DNA of 64,000 nt from Lachnospiraceae bacterium NSJ-143 (GCA_022867625.1 JALIFM010000006.1:62001-126000), one strand, 5' to 3'; positions 17,699 to 27,420 are shown, counted from the stretch's first letter. Notes: generated by a model from the sequence alone, not told the origin. Numbers and translations: made by a program.

Positions 17699-17727
17699 TT
17701 TACTTTTATCCATTAAAGTGGTATACT
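17699..17727 (+). promoter_or_regulatory. predicted sigma-70 promoter of the sigma-54 activator gene
   Basis: TTTACT (17699-17704) and TATACT (17722-17727) are separated by 17 bases, about 48 bases before the ATG. No -24/-12 element or TGAATCA box is seen here, so the activator is probably made constitutively rather than self-activated. Confidence 0.5.
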
Positions 17728-17775
17728 GTATAATGTTATTAACAGTATATAAATTTTCTGCTTAGGAATTTAAAA

Positions 17776-19839
17776 ATGTGTATATATAAAACTATTACAA
17801 ACTATGGTGAAAACCGAAGTCTTGAACCAAAGGGGGCTTTCCCTGCTACAGCATGGAAGCTTGATACAAAACTTCCGATAATGAAAAATGAGATACTTAT
17901 GAGGGTAAGCATAATAAATGTTAACGTTGCCAGCTTCAAGCAGCTTAGGAATGAGACTTATGACAACCCGTTAAGTATAGCAAACAAAATAATGAGTATT
18001 GTCAAAATGCGTGGAAAGTTACACAACCCTGTTACTGGTACAGGCGGTACTTTGTATGGAATAATCGATGAAATCGGTACCGCTCACCCTGCTTACGGCA
18101 AACTTCATTCAGGTACCAGTATTTCAACTCTTATATCAACCAAATTCACTCCCCTTGTAATTAACAGCATCAGAAGCATTAACATGAAAACCGGACAGCT
18201 GGAAGTAGACGGCTATGCTATACTTTCTGAGAAATGTTTATTTACAACTGCTCCAGATGACATATCGCCAAATATATACCAGGCAGTAATAACAGAAGCC
18301 GGGCAGTGCTATGAATCAGCGCTCAACTGCAAAAACGACATAACTGCGCTTGTTATTGGGGCCGCATCAAATACAGGCCTTATTACATTATTTGCCGTTA
18401 AGGAAAAACTTGGAGCCAAAGGCAAGCTCATAGCAGTAACCGACAGAGAAAATGATGCCGATATTGTAAAAAGGCTTAATATTACAGATGAGTGCTACGT
18501 AATTGATTTGCAAAACCCTCTTGCGGCTTACTATAAATTATCAGAATCACTTAAAGGTCAGCCTATAGACTACACTATAGACTGCGAGAGCCTTCCCGGA
18601 CACGAGGTTTTAAGCGTACTTGTAACCCGTGAATATGGAACTATTTATTTTACAGACCCTGCTGTTTCTGTGTCAGAAGCAGGCCTTGGCGCAGAAGGTA
18701 TTGGCAAAGATGTCAATCTGCTTTATTATCATGGGTATATTAACGGCCATGTAGATTTCTGTGAGGATTTAATACGCAAATACCCTTTGCTTAAAGAGGC
18801 CTTTGCCGTAAGATACAGCGATAATAATGAAATCTGCATTCTTTCTGATATCCATGATTCCAGCAGCACAGTATATAAGCATCTTGTTATAAACAGCCCG
18901 TCAATGAAAGAAATAGGCAATATCGTACAGCATATAGCGCCATATGACACCACAGTGTTGATAACTGGAAGCTCCGGAAGCGGAAAGGAAGTAATTTCCA
19001 ATTTAATTCAGCAGCTTTCAGCAAGAAAATCCGGAAAATTTATAAAAATCAACTGTGCGGCCATATCAGACTCTTTGTTTGAATCAGAATTTTTCGGTTA
19101 CGAACATGGGGCTTTTACCGGTGCCCTTAAGGGCGGCAAGGCAGGCTATTTTGAATCAGCTAACAACGGAACCTTGTTTCTTGATGAAGTTGGCGAGCTT
19201 TCCCTTAAAAATCAGGTGAAGCTGCTTCGTGTGCTTCAAAGCAACGAAGTCCTGCGTGTAGGTGGCAACACCCCTATAAAAGTAAATGTAAGAGTTATAG
19301 CCGCAACTAATAAGGATTTATCGGACATGGTCAATCAGGGAACATTCAGAGAAGACCTGTTCTACAGGTTAAACGTTATAAATATCCATATTCCCGCGCT
19401 TAAAAACCGAAGGGAGGATATACGCCCATTCATTGAGCATTTTGTAGATATATATAACAATCAGTTTAATATGAATAAACGGTTTTCAGAAAGCGCTGTT
19501 GACCTTCTCACCCAATATGAATGGCCCGGAAACGTACGTGAGCTTGAGAACATGGTTCAGAGGCTTATGCTTTATACAGAGAGTCAAATTATTACAGAAA
19601 TGACTGTTTTAAGTATTTGTCCATATGTTAAAAACCAGCTTAAAAATAACAGCGATACCGTATCATATGCAGAAAAAGCATTGAATGCTGATAACGAATA
19701 TACCGAATCACCTGAAGAAGCGGCCTACAGAGAAGCCGCCCTTCACTGTAAGACAACCAGAGAAATGGCCAGATATCTTAATACCAGCCAGCCCACTGTT
19801 GTAAGAAAATTAAAAAAATACAATATAAAACTAAAATAA
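17776..19839 (+). CDS. sigma-54-dependent activator with a diaminohexanoate-dehydrogenase-like sensor domain
   Basis: 687 residues. Residues 1-350 resemble L-erythro-3,5-diaminohexanoate dehydrogenase (Kdd) of lysine fermentation: an EPKGAFPATAWKLD opening, HNPVTGTGGTLYG, and a Rossmann segment ALVIGAASNTGLITLFAVKE. Then follows the AAA+ enhancer-binding domain with Walker A GSSGSGKE (about 397), GAFTGA (about 445, contacts sigma-54), LFLDEVGEL (Walker B) and EWPGNVRELENM. A Fis-type helix-turn-helix ends the protein (about 655-687). The domain may sense a metabolite or the NAD(P) state instead of catalysing. It faces the TRAP/CoA-transferase operon across a shared terminator and is the natural activator of the sigma-54 promoters at 27421 and 29286. 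Confidence 0.9.
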   Translation: MCIYKTITNYGENRSLEPKGAFPATAWKLDTKLPIMKNEILMRVSIINVNVASFKQLRNETYDNPLSIANKIMSIVKMRGKLHNPVTGTGGTLYGIIDEIGTAHPAYGKLHSGTSISTLISTKFTPLVINSIRSINMKTGQLEVDGYAILSEKCLFTTAPDDISPNIYQAVITEAGQCYESALNCKNDITALVIGAASNTGLITLFAVKEKLGAKGKLIAVTDRENDADIVKRLNITDECYVIDLQNPLAAYYKLSESLKGQPIDYTIDCESLPGHEVLSVLVTREYGTIYFTDPAVSVSEAGLGAEGIGKDVNLLYYHGYINGHVDFCEDLIRKYPLLKEAFAVRYSDNNEICILSDIHDSSSTVYKHLVINSPSMKEIGNIVQHIAPYDTTVLITGSSGSGKEVISNLIQQLSARKSGKFIKINCAAISDSLFESEFFGYEHGAFTGALKGGKAGYFESANNGTLFLDEVGELSLKNQVKLLRVLQSNEVLRVGGNTPIKVNVRVIAATNKDLSDMVNQGTFREDLFYRLNVINIHIPALKNRREDIRPFIEHFVDIYNNQFNMNKRFSESAVDLLTQYEWPGNVRELENMVQRLMLYTESQIITEMTVLSICPYVKNQLKNNSDTVSYAEKALNADNEYTESPEEAAYREAALHCKTTREMARYLNTSQPTVVRKLKKYNIKLK

Positions 19840-19855
19840 AAATTTATCCACAACA

Positions 19856-19889
19856 AAATCAGCTGTTGGCATCAACAGCTGATTTTTAT
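19856..19889. terminator. bidirectional terminator between activator and operon
   Basis: AAATCAGCTGTTG (19856-19868) pairs perfectly with CAACAGCTGATTT (19873-19885), loop GCAT, followed by Ts. It closes both the activator gene and the convergent seven-gene operon. Confidence 0.9.
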
Positions 19890-19925
19890 AATGCCTGTTA
19901 CTATAAATTAAATGACTATACGATA

Positions 19926-21107
19926 TTAAATAACACCTTTTTCCCTTAACGCATCGATATCCTCCGCTGAATATCCAAGCGAGCTAAGAATCATTTTATT
20001 ATCCTCGCCCAGCAACGGGGCCGCCTTAATAAGTTTGTCCTCCTCGTATGACATTTTAATTGGAGTACCTGTTACAACCACCTTGCCCATTCCCGGCTGT
20101 TCAACCTCCCAGAGCATATTTCGTGCCTTAGTCTGCGGGTTATTTGCAAGCTGTTCCATATTCTGAATGTTGCCAAACGGAATACCATTACTTACCATCA
20201 CTTTTTCAATTTCAGCTTCAGTCCTTACGGAAGTCCATGCCTCAAGCTCAGGCTTGAGCGCATTATAGTATATGCAGCGGTTTACATTTGTGGCAAACCT
20301 TTCATCTTCAGGGAGCTCCGGACGTCCAATTAAATCACAAAGCTTTTCAAACATAGAATCTGTTCCACAGGCAATAACGCACATACCGTCCTTTGCCTTA
20401 AATGAATCAAAAGGCGCAATAGCCTGGTCATTGTTTCCGCTTCTTGAATTCACTTCACCATTAATCGTGTAGTCAATTAGGAAGTGGTCCAGAACTGACA
20501 TCATAGTGTCTACCATAGCTACATCCAAATGGCAGCCCTCACCTGTTTTTTCTCTCCTGTAAAGCGCCATAAGTATGCCAATACAGAGCATGGCTCCCGT
20601 ATAGCTGTCAGCCACTGCCGGACCAATCTTTGTAGGCACTCCGTCTGCGTGGCCTGTTACCTCCATCATGCCGCCCATTGCCTGCGCTACAATATCATAG
20701 CACGGCCTGTTTGCGAGTGGGCCATTTATGCCGAAGCCGGTAACATTAGCGTAAATTATCCCGGGATTAATCTTTTTCATTTCCTCGTAAGAAAAACCAA
20801 GGCGGTCCATAACCCCAAGCTTATAATTTTCTACAATAACATCTGCGTCCTTAAGAAGCCTGCGGAGAATTTTTTTTCCTTCCTCCTGCTTCAAATCAAG
20901 TGTCATACCTTTTTTGTTTCTGTTCAGCATTACATGAAATCCGCTCTCGCCATTTTTCATCGGTTTCCATGTACGTACCTGGTCGCCAAGGCCCGGCCTC
21001 TCAATCTTAATAACTTCCGCGCCATGGTCCGCCAGATTTTGTGTAGCAAAAGGTCCGGCATATGCCTGACTCAAATCTATGATTTTAATTCCCTCTAACG
21101 GTCTCAT
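19926..21107 (-). CDS. CaiB/BaiF-type (family III) CoA transferase
   Basis: About 393 residues from the ATG at 21107 (ribosome site TAGGAG); a longer frame to 21152 overlaps the thiolase. Family III signatures are MRPLEGIKIIDLSQAYAGPFATQNLADHGAEVIKIERP, with the catalytic aspartate expected within MVDTMMSVLDHF region and LNRNKKGMTLDLK. These enzymes move CoA from a donor such as acetyl- or succinyl-CoA to an organic acid. It is the last gene of the operon; here it would activate the imported carboxylate before thiolysis. Substrate unknown. The usual length is about 390-410 residues, so it is intact. Confidence 0.9.
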   Translation of the reverse strand: MRPLEGIKIIDLSQAYAGPFATQNLADHGAEVIKIERPGLGDQVRTWKPMKNGESGFHVMLNRNKKGMTLDLKQEEGKKILRRLLKDADVIVENYKLGVMDRLGFSYEEMKKINPGIIYANVTGFGINGPLANRPCYDIVAQAMGGMMEVTGHADGVPTKIGPAVADSYTGAMLCIGILMALYRREKTGEGCHLDVAMVDTMMSVLDHFLIDYTINGEVNSRSGNNDQAIAPFDSFKAKDGMCVIACGTDSMFEKLCDLIGRPELPEDERFATNVNRCIYYNALKPELEAWTSVRTEAEIEKVMVSNGIPFGNIQNMEQLANNPQTKARNMLWEVEQPGMGKVVVTGTPIKMSYEEDKLIKAAPLLGEDNKMILSSLGYSAEDIDALREKGVI

Positions 21108-21129
21108 AAAATAACTCCTAACATAAACA

Positions 21130-22308
21130 TTACAGTCTGCAGTTTTCAACAATCATGGCAATACCCTGGCCTCCGCCTATGCACATGGTAACAAGGCCAT
21201 TTTTCTTTCCTCTGTCTCTCAGCTCGTCCAGAGCTTTAATTGTAAGTATAGCACCGGTTCCGCCCATAGGGTGGCCAAGGGCTATAGCACCGCCATTGAC
21301 ATTAACAATATCCATATTAAAGCCCAGCTCACGGCAGCATGGAACTGCCTGAGCGGCAAAAGCTTCATTTATCTCTATAATATCAATATCTTTTAACGTT
21401 TTTCCTGTCTTATTAAGAACCTTAGGTACTGCCGCCATAGGCCCCATACCCATGTAATGAGGGTGTACGCCCGCAACCGCGTATCCTGTGATTTTTCCTA
21501 TCGGTTTAAGTCCAAGCTTTACTGCAAGCTCTTTTTCCATAACTACAAGGGCCGCCGCTCCGTCACAGAGAGGCGAGCTGTTGCCAGCGGTTACAAGATT
21601 TCCCCTGTAAGCAACCGGTTTAAGTCTTTCAAGTGATTCCATTGTGGTGTCAGGCCTTATAGTTTCATCTTTCTTAACTCTTACCGGCTCTCCCTTACGC
21701 TGAGGTATTTCCATTTCAATAACACTCTCGTCAAAAAATCCTCTTTTCCAGGCAGCCTCCGCAAGCTCATGAGACCTGAGAGCAAACTCATCGCACTCTG
21801 TTCTTGACATGCTGAACTTTTCCCCAACATTCTGGGCAGTATCAACCATAGGGCATTCGCCAATCTCGTCTGTCACACTTGGCGGGTCATAAAACATTTC
21901 AGGGCATGGAACCTGAAAGGCCTTCTTTGGCTTTGCCATTACCCAAGGTCTGGTGGAATCGCTTTCAACTCCTCCGGCTACAACAACATCATAAAATCCT
22001 GACTGAACCGCCATGGCGGCAAACGCAATCGCATTTGCGCCCGAACCGCATTCTCTGTCCACCTTTATTGCAGGAACCTCTATAGGCAGCCCTGCCGCAA
22101 GGGATACTGCACGGGCAATATTCTGCCAGTCATTGTTCAAAATATTTCCGAATATTACATCATCTATTATATGCGGGTCCAATCCCGACCGCTTTACAGC
22201 TTCCTTTACGGCAACAGCGCCAAGCTCGGCAGCGTTTATAGAAGAAAGCGCACCTCCTACCCTGCCAACCGGCGTTCTTGCCATTGATACAATTACAGCT
22301 TCTTTCAT
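21130..22308 (-). CDS. acetyl-CoA C-acyltransferase (thiolase)
   Basis: 392 residues, full thiolase length. The nucleophilic cysteine is in VDRECGSGANAIAFAA (near residue 87), the histidine in NVNGGAIALGHPMGGTG (near 345) and the second cysteine in LVTMCIGGGQGIA (near 375). Thiolases cleave 3-oxoacyl-CoA with CoA to acetyl-CoA and a shortened acyl-CoA, or run the reverse condensation. In this operon it sits between the FAH-family enzyme and the CoA transferase, which fits degradation of a 3-oxo acid after CoA activation; the direction and chain length are inference. A good AAGGAG site precedes the ATG. Confidence 0.93.
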   Translation of the reverse strand: MKEAVIVSMARTPVGRVGGALSSINAAELGAVAVKEAVKRSGLDPHIIDDVIFGNILNNDWQNIARAVSLAAGLPIEVPAIKVDRECGSGANAIAFAAMAVQSGFYDVVVAGGVESDSTRPWVMAKPKKAFQVPCPEMFYDPPSVTDEIGECPMVDTAQNVGEKFSMSRTECDEFALRSHELAEAAWKRGFFDESVIEMEIPQRKGEPVRVKKDETIRPDTTMESLERLKPVAYRGNLVTAGNSSPLCDGAAALVVMEKELAVKLGLKPIGKITGYAVAGVHPHYMGMGPMAAVPKVLNKTGKTLKDIDIIEINEAFAAQAVPCCRELGFNMDIVNVNGGAIALGHPMGGTGAILTIKALDELRDRGKKNGLVTMCIGGGQGIAMIVENCRL

Positions 22309-22420
22309 TTTTTTCTCCTTATGTAATGCTGTTTTTCAGCTTATAAGAAGCACACCCTGTACAGCATTAATTTTATACAAGGTATGCACATTTTGACATC
22401 TGAACAGTTATCACAAATTT

Positions 22421-23422
22421 TTAAATTGCCTTTATATGGTTTTTCATGGTACCTATATGTTCAATGTATGACTCCATAATCTTTCCGTCATATGACCTTA
22501 AATCAGCATTGTCAAATTCCTTTTCATTAAATGAAATAACTGTACCGCAGGAGCAAAGGTCGCCTGCCTTTAAAGTATGTGCCTGACTAAGGTATGGAAT
22601 CATATAATCCACTCCAAAAAGCATTTCATTAGTAGAACCTTCCTGCATTTTCTTATCGTCTAAATATGCCTCCATGCGCTGATTAAACGCGTCGTCTATA
22701 GAAAGTTCATCAACTGTAACAAGCCATGGCCCCATTGGCGCAAATGTGTCAAAGCATTTATAACGGCCCGGATACATAACCTTTTCCTGTTTTCCCTCAC
22801 CATTTACACATATAAGCCACTCACGGTCCATACGGAGTGTGAAAGCTGTTATATCGTTGTGGCATGTAAAGCCGTATATGTAATCACGCGCTTTCGATTC
22901 TGGAATGTTTTTTCCTCCCTTGCTGATAACAAATACCATCTCGACTTCTGTTCCAACAATTCCTATATCTGGAATCTCAATATCGTCATATGCCCCGCAA
23001 AGGCATGAGTTATATTTGCTGAAATACAGCGGATGTGCAGGGCCTTCAGGTTTGATACAGCGTTCAAACTCAAACTTATTGTTTATTGCCATAGAGAAAA
23101 TTTTCTCAGGATTTGGCACTGGCGCGCGGAAATGGATATCCTCGCAGTTATACAGTATGCGTTCTCCACATGGCCCTGTAACCTCGGGATTCGCCTCAAC
23201 ATATGCCATAGCGAGCCTGAGTTCGTTTTTGCCGTCCTCGCCGCATTCTATCATCGGAATCATTTCCGAAGGAACAATTATGTCCGCGCGCTTCTGCGGA
23301 TTGGATACACCCCTGTTTACAAGGTACGCCGCATATGCATAATTACAGTCAGCTACCTGTCCATTTGGCATTAATACACCTATACGTTTAATTTCTCCTA
23401 CATTAAAACTGCATAATTTCAT
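22421..23422 (-). CDS. fumarylacetoacetate hydrolase (FAH)-family protein
   Basis: 333 residues. The C-terminal two thirds form the FAH/2-keto-4-pentenoate hydratase fold: metal-binding glutamates are visible in GIVGTEVEMVFVISKGG, followed by DYIYGFTCHNDIT and a FDTFAPMGPWLV loop. Family members hydrolyse or decarboxylate beta-dicarbonyl acids (fumarylpyruvate, acylpyruvates, oxaloacetate) or hydrate dienoates. The N-terminal part (MKLCSFNVGEIKRIGVLMPNG) is the usual small domain. It lies 41 bases downstream of the amidohydrolase-like gene. It probably acts on the imported acid before thiolysis, but the exact C-C or hydration chemistry is unresolved. Confidence 0.85.
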   Translation of the reverse strand: MKLCSFNVGEIKRIGVLMPNGQVADCNYAYAAYLVNRGVSNPQKRADIIVPSEMIPMIECGEDGKNELRLAMAYVEANPEVTGPCGERILYNCEDIHFRAPVPNPEKIFSMAINNKFEFERCIKPEGPAHPLYFSKYNSCLCGAYDDIEIPDIGIVGTEVEMVFVISKGGKNIPESKARDYIYGFTCHNDITAFTLRMDREWLICVNGEGKQEKVMYPGRYKCFDTFAPMGPWLVTVDELSIDDAFNQRMEAYLDDKKMQEGSTNEMLFGVDYMIPYLSQAHTLKAGDLCSCGTVISFNEKEFDNADLRSYDGKIMESYIEHIGTMKNHIKAI

Positions 23423-23463
23423 AATTAATCTCTCCTCTATTATTTATTCTGTTTTAAAAACAG

Positions 23464-24354
23464 TTATTTATCATTTAATCCAAGCAGCCATCCGGGATTA
23501 ACAACACCCATCTGGTGAATATCGTCCTCGCTGACTCCATATTTATCAGCAAGAAATTCTGTAAAGTGGATTAATCCTTCAACAGGCTTAATATTTCCGT
23601 TCTGACCATAGTCAGAATCTATGACTATCTGATTTGCTGCAATATTATCAAGTATTTCTCCCACAAGACTCAAGTCTCCGTCTGCAAAACTTGATACCGG
23701 GTCAATATCACATGCGTTCAGCTCAATCATTGCCCCCATTTTGGCCCATTTAATCATTTGCTCAAGGGTTGCCTCAACAAGACAGAATGGGTGATTTACT
23801 AAAATCCTCTTGATGCCTTTAGATACCGCCTTATCAATAAGTGCGTCTATTTCAGCCGGCGAGCCATGCCCTGTTGCAAGAATAACATCAGGCTTATCTG
23901 AAAGATAATCAATAACTTTCATAACTTCCGGCTTAAGCTCTCCATTTTCATTCAGGTAGTAAACGGGGCTTTCCGGCACACTCTCCTTACCACCGCCAAC
24001 AAATGCACGCCCTTCATATTGTTTTATATGGTGTCTGGCTGATACTGTAGGCATGCAGACGATTTTAACATTCATGCCGCAGGCCGCATCTACAGCCTTA
24101 AGGTTTATTCCGCCCTGAGCATTGTTAAGTACAATCTCTCCATAAATTTTAAGACTGTCATTACCCAAATGCCTCTGAACAATCTCAGAGCTCATCATCG
24201 TAGGAAAATAATGGTCCTTAATTACAAGCCCTCTGAAGCCACGCTTTACCGCATCTTCATATACCTCCCATGAATCTACAGCCCTCTTTGAAATTGAAGG
24301 CCCAGCATGTATATGGAGGTCGCACAATCCCTGTATAGCTGTCTCTAAACTCAT
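23464..24354 (-). CDS. amidohydrolase-like protein (DUF6282 type)
   Basis: About 296 residues. The ATG at 24354 follows GGGAGG and gives an N-terminus MSLETAIQGLCDLHIHAGPS; the longer frame overlaps the upstream permease gene and is unlikely. DLHIHAGPS is the metal-binding HxH of the amidohydrolase superfamily; more ligands are likely in FRGLVIKDHY, ILATGHGS and RILVNHPF, and the last aspartate in VIDSDYG. DUF6282 proteins are uncharacterised, so the reaction (hydrolysis of a ring amide, lactone or decarboxylation) is open. Its position directly after the transporter genes suggests it performs an early step on the imported compound. Confidence 0.75.
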   Translation of the reverse strand: MSLETAIQGLCDLHIHAGPSISKRAVDSWEVYEDAVKRGFRGLVIKDHYFPTMMSSEIVQRHLGNDSLKIYGEIVLNNAQGGINLKAVDAACGMNVKIVCMPTVSARHHIKQYEGRAFVGGGKESVPESPVYYLNENGELKPEVMKVIDYLSDKPDVILATGHGSPAEIDALIDKAVSKGIKRILVNHPFCLVEATLEQMIKWAKMGAMIELNACDIDPVSSFADGDLSLVGEILDNIAANQIVIDSDYGQNGNIKPVEGLIHFTEFLADKYGVSEDDIHQMGVVNPGWLLGLNDK

Positions 24355-24392
24355 TTTTTGCCTCCCTTTTTCATTGCATATTAAATTTATAT

Positions 24393-25679
24393 TTACATAG
24401 GGCCATACAGCAGATTTGGAAGGAACGTAGTTATAACCGGCGTATATGCCAAAATCAAAGTTCCAATAATCGCCGCCAATACAAATGGCCATATGCATTT
24501 ATTAAGCTTTCCAAGTTCTATATCCGCCACCTTTGATGTAGTAAAGAGAAGCATTCCAACCGGCGGAGTCGCAAGAGCGATAGTCAGCATTATAATAATG
24601 ATAAGTCCGAAATGTATCGGGTCATACCCCATAGCCTCTCCAAGTGGCGCAAGCACAGGAATCAATATCAGCTCCGCGGCAAACGCCTCCATTACACACC
24701 CAATAACAAACAGAAGCAGTATAATGAGAAGCATTACAATATTTCCGTTTGTAGTAATTGACAGTATTCCGCTTACCAGCCTTTCCGGTACATTGTCATA
24801 TGCCAGTGACCAGCCGATTATATTTCCCATAGAGATAATCAGCATTATTCCAGCGGTTACTATGCCACTGTTTGCGAATATTTCAACAAAATCTTTCAGT
24901 TTGAGCTTTTTGTTGATAAATCCAAGAACAGTAGCCGCAAGGCAGGCAATCGCTCCGGACTCTGTAGCCGTAAATATTCCGCCCATTACTCCTCCTACAA
25001 TAATTATAGGAACCATAAGTGATGGAATTCCCTTCACAAGTGCACGGAAAGCATCCTTGCCGGAAAAGTGCTCACGGTATTTTGGATAATTCCGTTTCTT
25101 TGCCGTAAAATATACAACTACCATAAAACACAGTCCCAGCAATATTCCAGGAACAATACCGGCTACAAACATTCTTTTTACCGATATGCCTGTAAGAACA
25201 GAATAGATAACAAAGTCTATACTCGGCGGAATAATAACTCCCAATATAGCCGAGCTTGCCACTGTACAGCCTGCAAACTCCTTATCATATCCACTTGATA
25301 CCATTGCCGGAATCATAACTGAACACAAAATTACAGCAACGGCATTTGACGAACCAAGTATTGCAGCCAGCACCATTCCCACAATTATTACGGCATAGGC
25401 AAGCCCGCCCTTTTTAAACCCTATTAACTCCTGTGCCACATCAACAATAGACTGCGTAACACCGCCCTTGTTCATTATCTGTCCGGCGCAGACAAAAAAC
25501 GCGATGCAGGTATAACTGAAGGTATTTATTCCGTAAAACATTTTTTGAGACAGTATATCCGCTATTCCCTCAAAGCCAATAGAAAACAGATGTGACACAC
25601 CTGTAAGCCCCATTACAAATGCAAACGGACACCCTGCAACTATAAGGACTACAAACATTATTATCGGTAAAGCCACCAT
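24393..25679 (-). CDS. TRAP transporter large permease (DctM)
   Basis: About 428 residues with roughly 12 membrane segments. DctM features include FPFAFVMG-like GCPFAFVMGLTGV near the N-terminus, GSSNAVAVILCSVMIPAMVSSGY, and ATPPVGMLLFTTSKVADI near the C-terminus. The ATG at 25679 has AGGGGAGG upstream and lies five bases after the DctQ stop; the longer frame overlaps DctQ. With DctQ and the binding protein it drives Na+-coupled uptake of an organic acid. All three TRAP genes precede the catabolic genes in the same sigma-54 operon. Confidence 0.93.
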   Translation of the reverse strand: MVALPIIMFVVLIVAGCPFAFVMGLTGVSHLFSIGFEGIADILSQKMFYGINTFSYTCIAFFVCAGQIMNKGGVTQSIVDVAQELIGFKKGGLAYAVIIVGMVLAAILGSSNAVAVILCSVMIPAMVSSGYDKEFAGCTVASSAILGVIIPPSIDFVIYSVLTGISVKRMFVAGIVPGILLGLCFMVVVYFTAKKRNYPKYREHFSGKDAFRALVKGIPSLMVPIIIVGGVMGGIFTATESGAIACLAATVLGFINKKLKLKDFVEIFANSGIVTAGIMLIISMGNIIGWSLAYDNVPERLVSGILSITTNGNIVMLLIILLLFVIGCVMEAFAAELILIPVLAPLGEAMGYDPIHFGLIIIIMLTIALATPPVGMLLFTTSKVADIELGKLNKCIWPFVLAAIIGTLILAYTPVITTFLPNLLYGPM

Positions 25680-25684
25680 AACTG

Positions 25685-26182
25685 TCACACCTCCCCTTGC
25701 CTGCCGCTTGCAAAGCATGATTTAAAAAGCTTCGGAAGCAGTTCAAAATTAAAAAGTATCATCAGCAGTGTGCTAAGCGGAATGACCGCAAACGGCACAA
25801 ACATTGAGCATCTCAATGTAGTTGACTTTCTGTTGAAAATCGCAGGCGACATTCCATATTGCAAAGATGTAAAAAATATGTACACAATAAATGCCAGACA
25901 CACCATATGTATAATAAACGCTACAATATTCTTGGCTTTTTCAGGCAGCATTTTAACAAAGATATCAAGGAATACAAGGTCTGCATGCCTATAGCTGACT
26001 GCTACTCCCAAAAAGGTACACCATACAAGAATGTAGCTGTCCAGCTCCTCTGTCCAGTTGAATGCACTGCCTACTATGTATCTCTGCCCTACAGCAATAA
26101 TAGTAGTAACAATCATAATCCCCATCAGAACTACAATCAGGTATTTTATAGCTTTTTCAAGGATATCTCCGATTTTTTCCAT
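25685..26182 (-). CDS. TRAP transporter small permease (DctQ)
   Basis: 165 residues with four membrane helices, standard for DctQ. The family signature WTEELDSYILVWCTFLGVAVSYRHADLVFLD is present in recognisable form around residues 40-70. It bridges the periplasmic-type binding protein and DctM. It starts 37 bases after the DctP stop and ends five bases before DctM. Confidence 0.9.
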   Translation of the reverse strand: MEKIGDILEKAIKYLIVVLMGIMIVTTIIAVGQRYIVGSAFNWTEELDSYILVWCTFLGVAVSYRHADLVFLDIFVKMLPEKAKNIVAFIIHMVCLAFIVYIFFTSLQYGMSPAIFNRKSTTLRCSMFVPFAVIPLSTLLMILFNFELLPKLFKSCFASGRQGEV

Positions 26183-26219
26183 ACTGACAGCCTCCTCACT
26201 TCTTTATTTATCAAGATAA

Positions 26220-27290
26220 TCACAGGCTCCTTACATAATCAACATACGCCTTGACATTCTCATTTCTTGAAGTGTACTTTTCATAAACCTTGTCACAGGC
26301 ATCAATAAATCTCTGTTTTTCAGCATCATCTATATAGTTTATCTCAAGCCCCCTGTCAATACATGTTTGCAGGGAATCATCAGCTATCTTCTCACACTGG
26401 TCCATCGCATAATTCATAGCCTCAGCTGAACATTCGGATATAAGAGCCTGGTCCTCGGCACTTAAGCTGTTATACCAGTCAAGGTTAAATGAAAGCGCTG
26501 ATGTAAATGAATAAAAATCTATTATAGACACATATTTAAGCACCTCATCATGACTGTTTGATACAATAGATATAAGATTAATTTCTTCTCCGTCAATAAC
26601 GCCTGATTGCAGACTTGAATAAATCTCACTGTACGCAACAGGTGTGCTTGTCATTCCAATTGCCGCCGCAACATCAGAAAGCAGCGTGGAAGGAACAATA
26701 CGCATTTTGATACCTTTAAGGTCTTCCATACATGTTATCGGCCGAACCTTATTTGCAAACTGGCGGCTTCCAATTTCCACAACGTCTGTAATCTTAACCC
26801 CCAAATCTTCAATGTTGGCATACAGCGCCCTTGCCTCATCACTTTGGAAAGCAATTCTTTCCTGCTCATAATCTTTATATAAGAAAGGCATCTGAAGTGC
26901 GTCAAGCTCATCTGTATAATTGGAAAACGTACTTGTTGATATACATGCCGCCTGAATAGACCCCTTCATTACCTGCTGTAAAAGCTCGTCCTCATCTCCA
27001 AGCGTTCCGTTTGACTTATAATCAACTTTGATTCTCCCGCCGCTCTTTTCTTCTATAAGCTCATTAAATTTTAACGAAAGAATTCCGTCCGGCAAATCAT
27101 CATTTCCCTCATGTCCCATGATAATCTTGATTTCCGCTTCGGAGCCGCTGTCATCTGTTGACGATGCTTCTGTTTTTTTCGGCTCCGGGTTTGCCGCAGC
27201 CGGTTTGTTTGATACAGCGCCGCAGCCCATAACAGAAACAGAAATTGCAGCTACAGAAACAAACGCCATTATTTTTTGAAATCTTTTCAT
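26220..27290 (-). CDS. TRAP transporter solute-binding lipoprotein (DctP)
   Basis: 356 residues. A lipoprotein signal peptide ends in the lipobox VMGC (cysteine near residue 23), followed by a low-complexity linker and the DctP fold. The conserved region around KIRMRIVPS-like GIKMRIVPSTLL and GVIDGEEINL marks the substrate-binding arginine (about 195) that usually clamps a carboxylate. This is the first gene of the seven-gene operon; the sigma-54 promoter lies about 130 bases upstream. The ligand is presumably an organic acid but cannot be named. Confidence 0.92.
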   Translation of the reverse strand: MKRFQKIMAFVSVAAISVSVMGCGAVSNKPAAANPEPKKTEASSTDDSGSEAEIKIIMGHEGNDDLPDGILSLKFNELIEEKSGGRIKVDYKSNGTLGDEDELLQQVMKGSIQAACISTSTFSNYTDELDALQMPFLYKDYEQERIAFQSDEARALYANIEDLGVKITDVVEIGSRQFANKVRPITCMEDLKGIKMRIVPSTLLSDVAAAIGMTSTPVAYSEIYSSLQSGVIDGEEINLISIVSNSHDEVLKYVSIIDFYSFTSALSFNLDWYNSLSAEDQALISECSAEAMNYAMDQCEKIADDSLQTCIDRGLEINYIDDAEKQRFIDACDKVYEKYTSRNENVKAYVDYVRSL

Positions 27291-27420
27291 TAGTCCTTCC
27301 TCCTATTAATTTTTCAAATAAGTGACATATCCAACCGAAACAAAGAATTAATACATCTTATCAAAGCTTTCTATTTCTTTAACCTCTAACCTCCCTCTTT
27401 TATTTTCAACTTAAATATAG

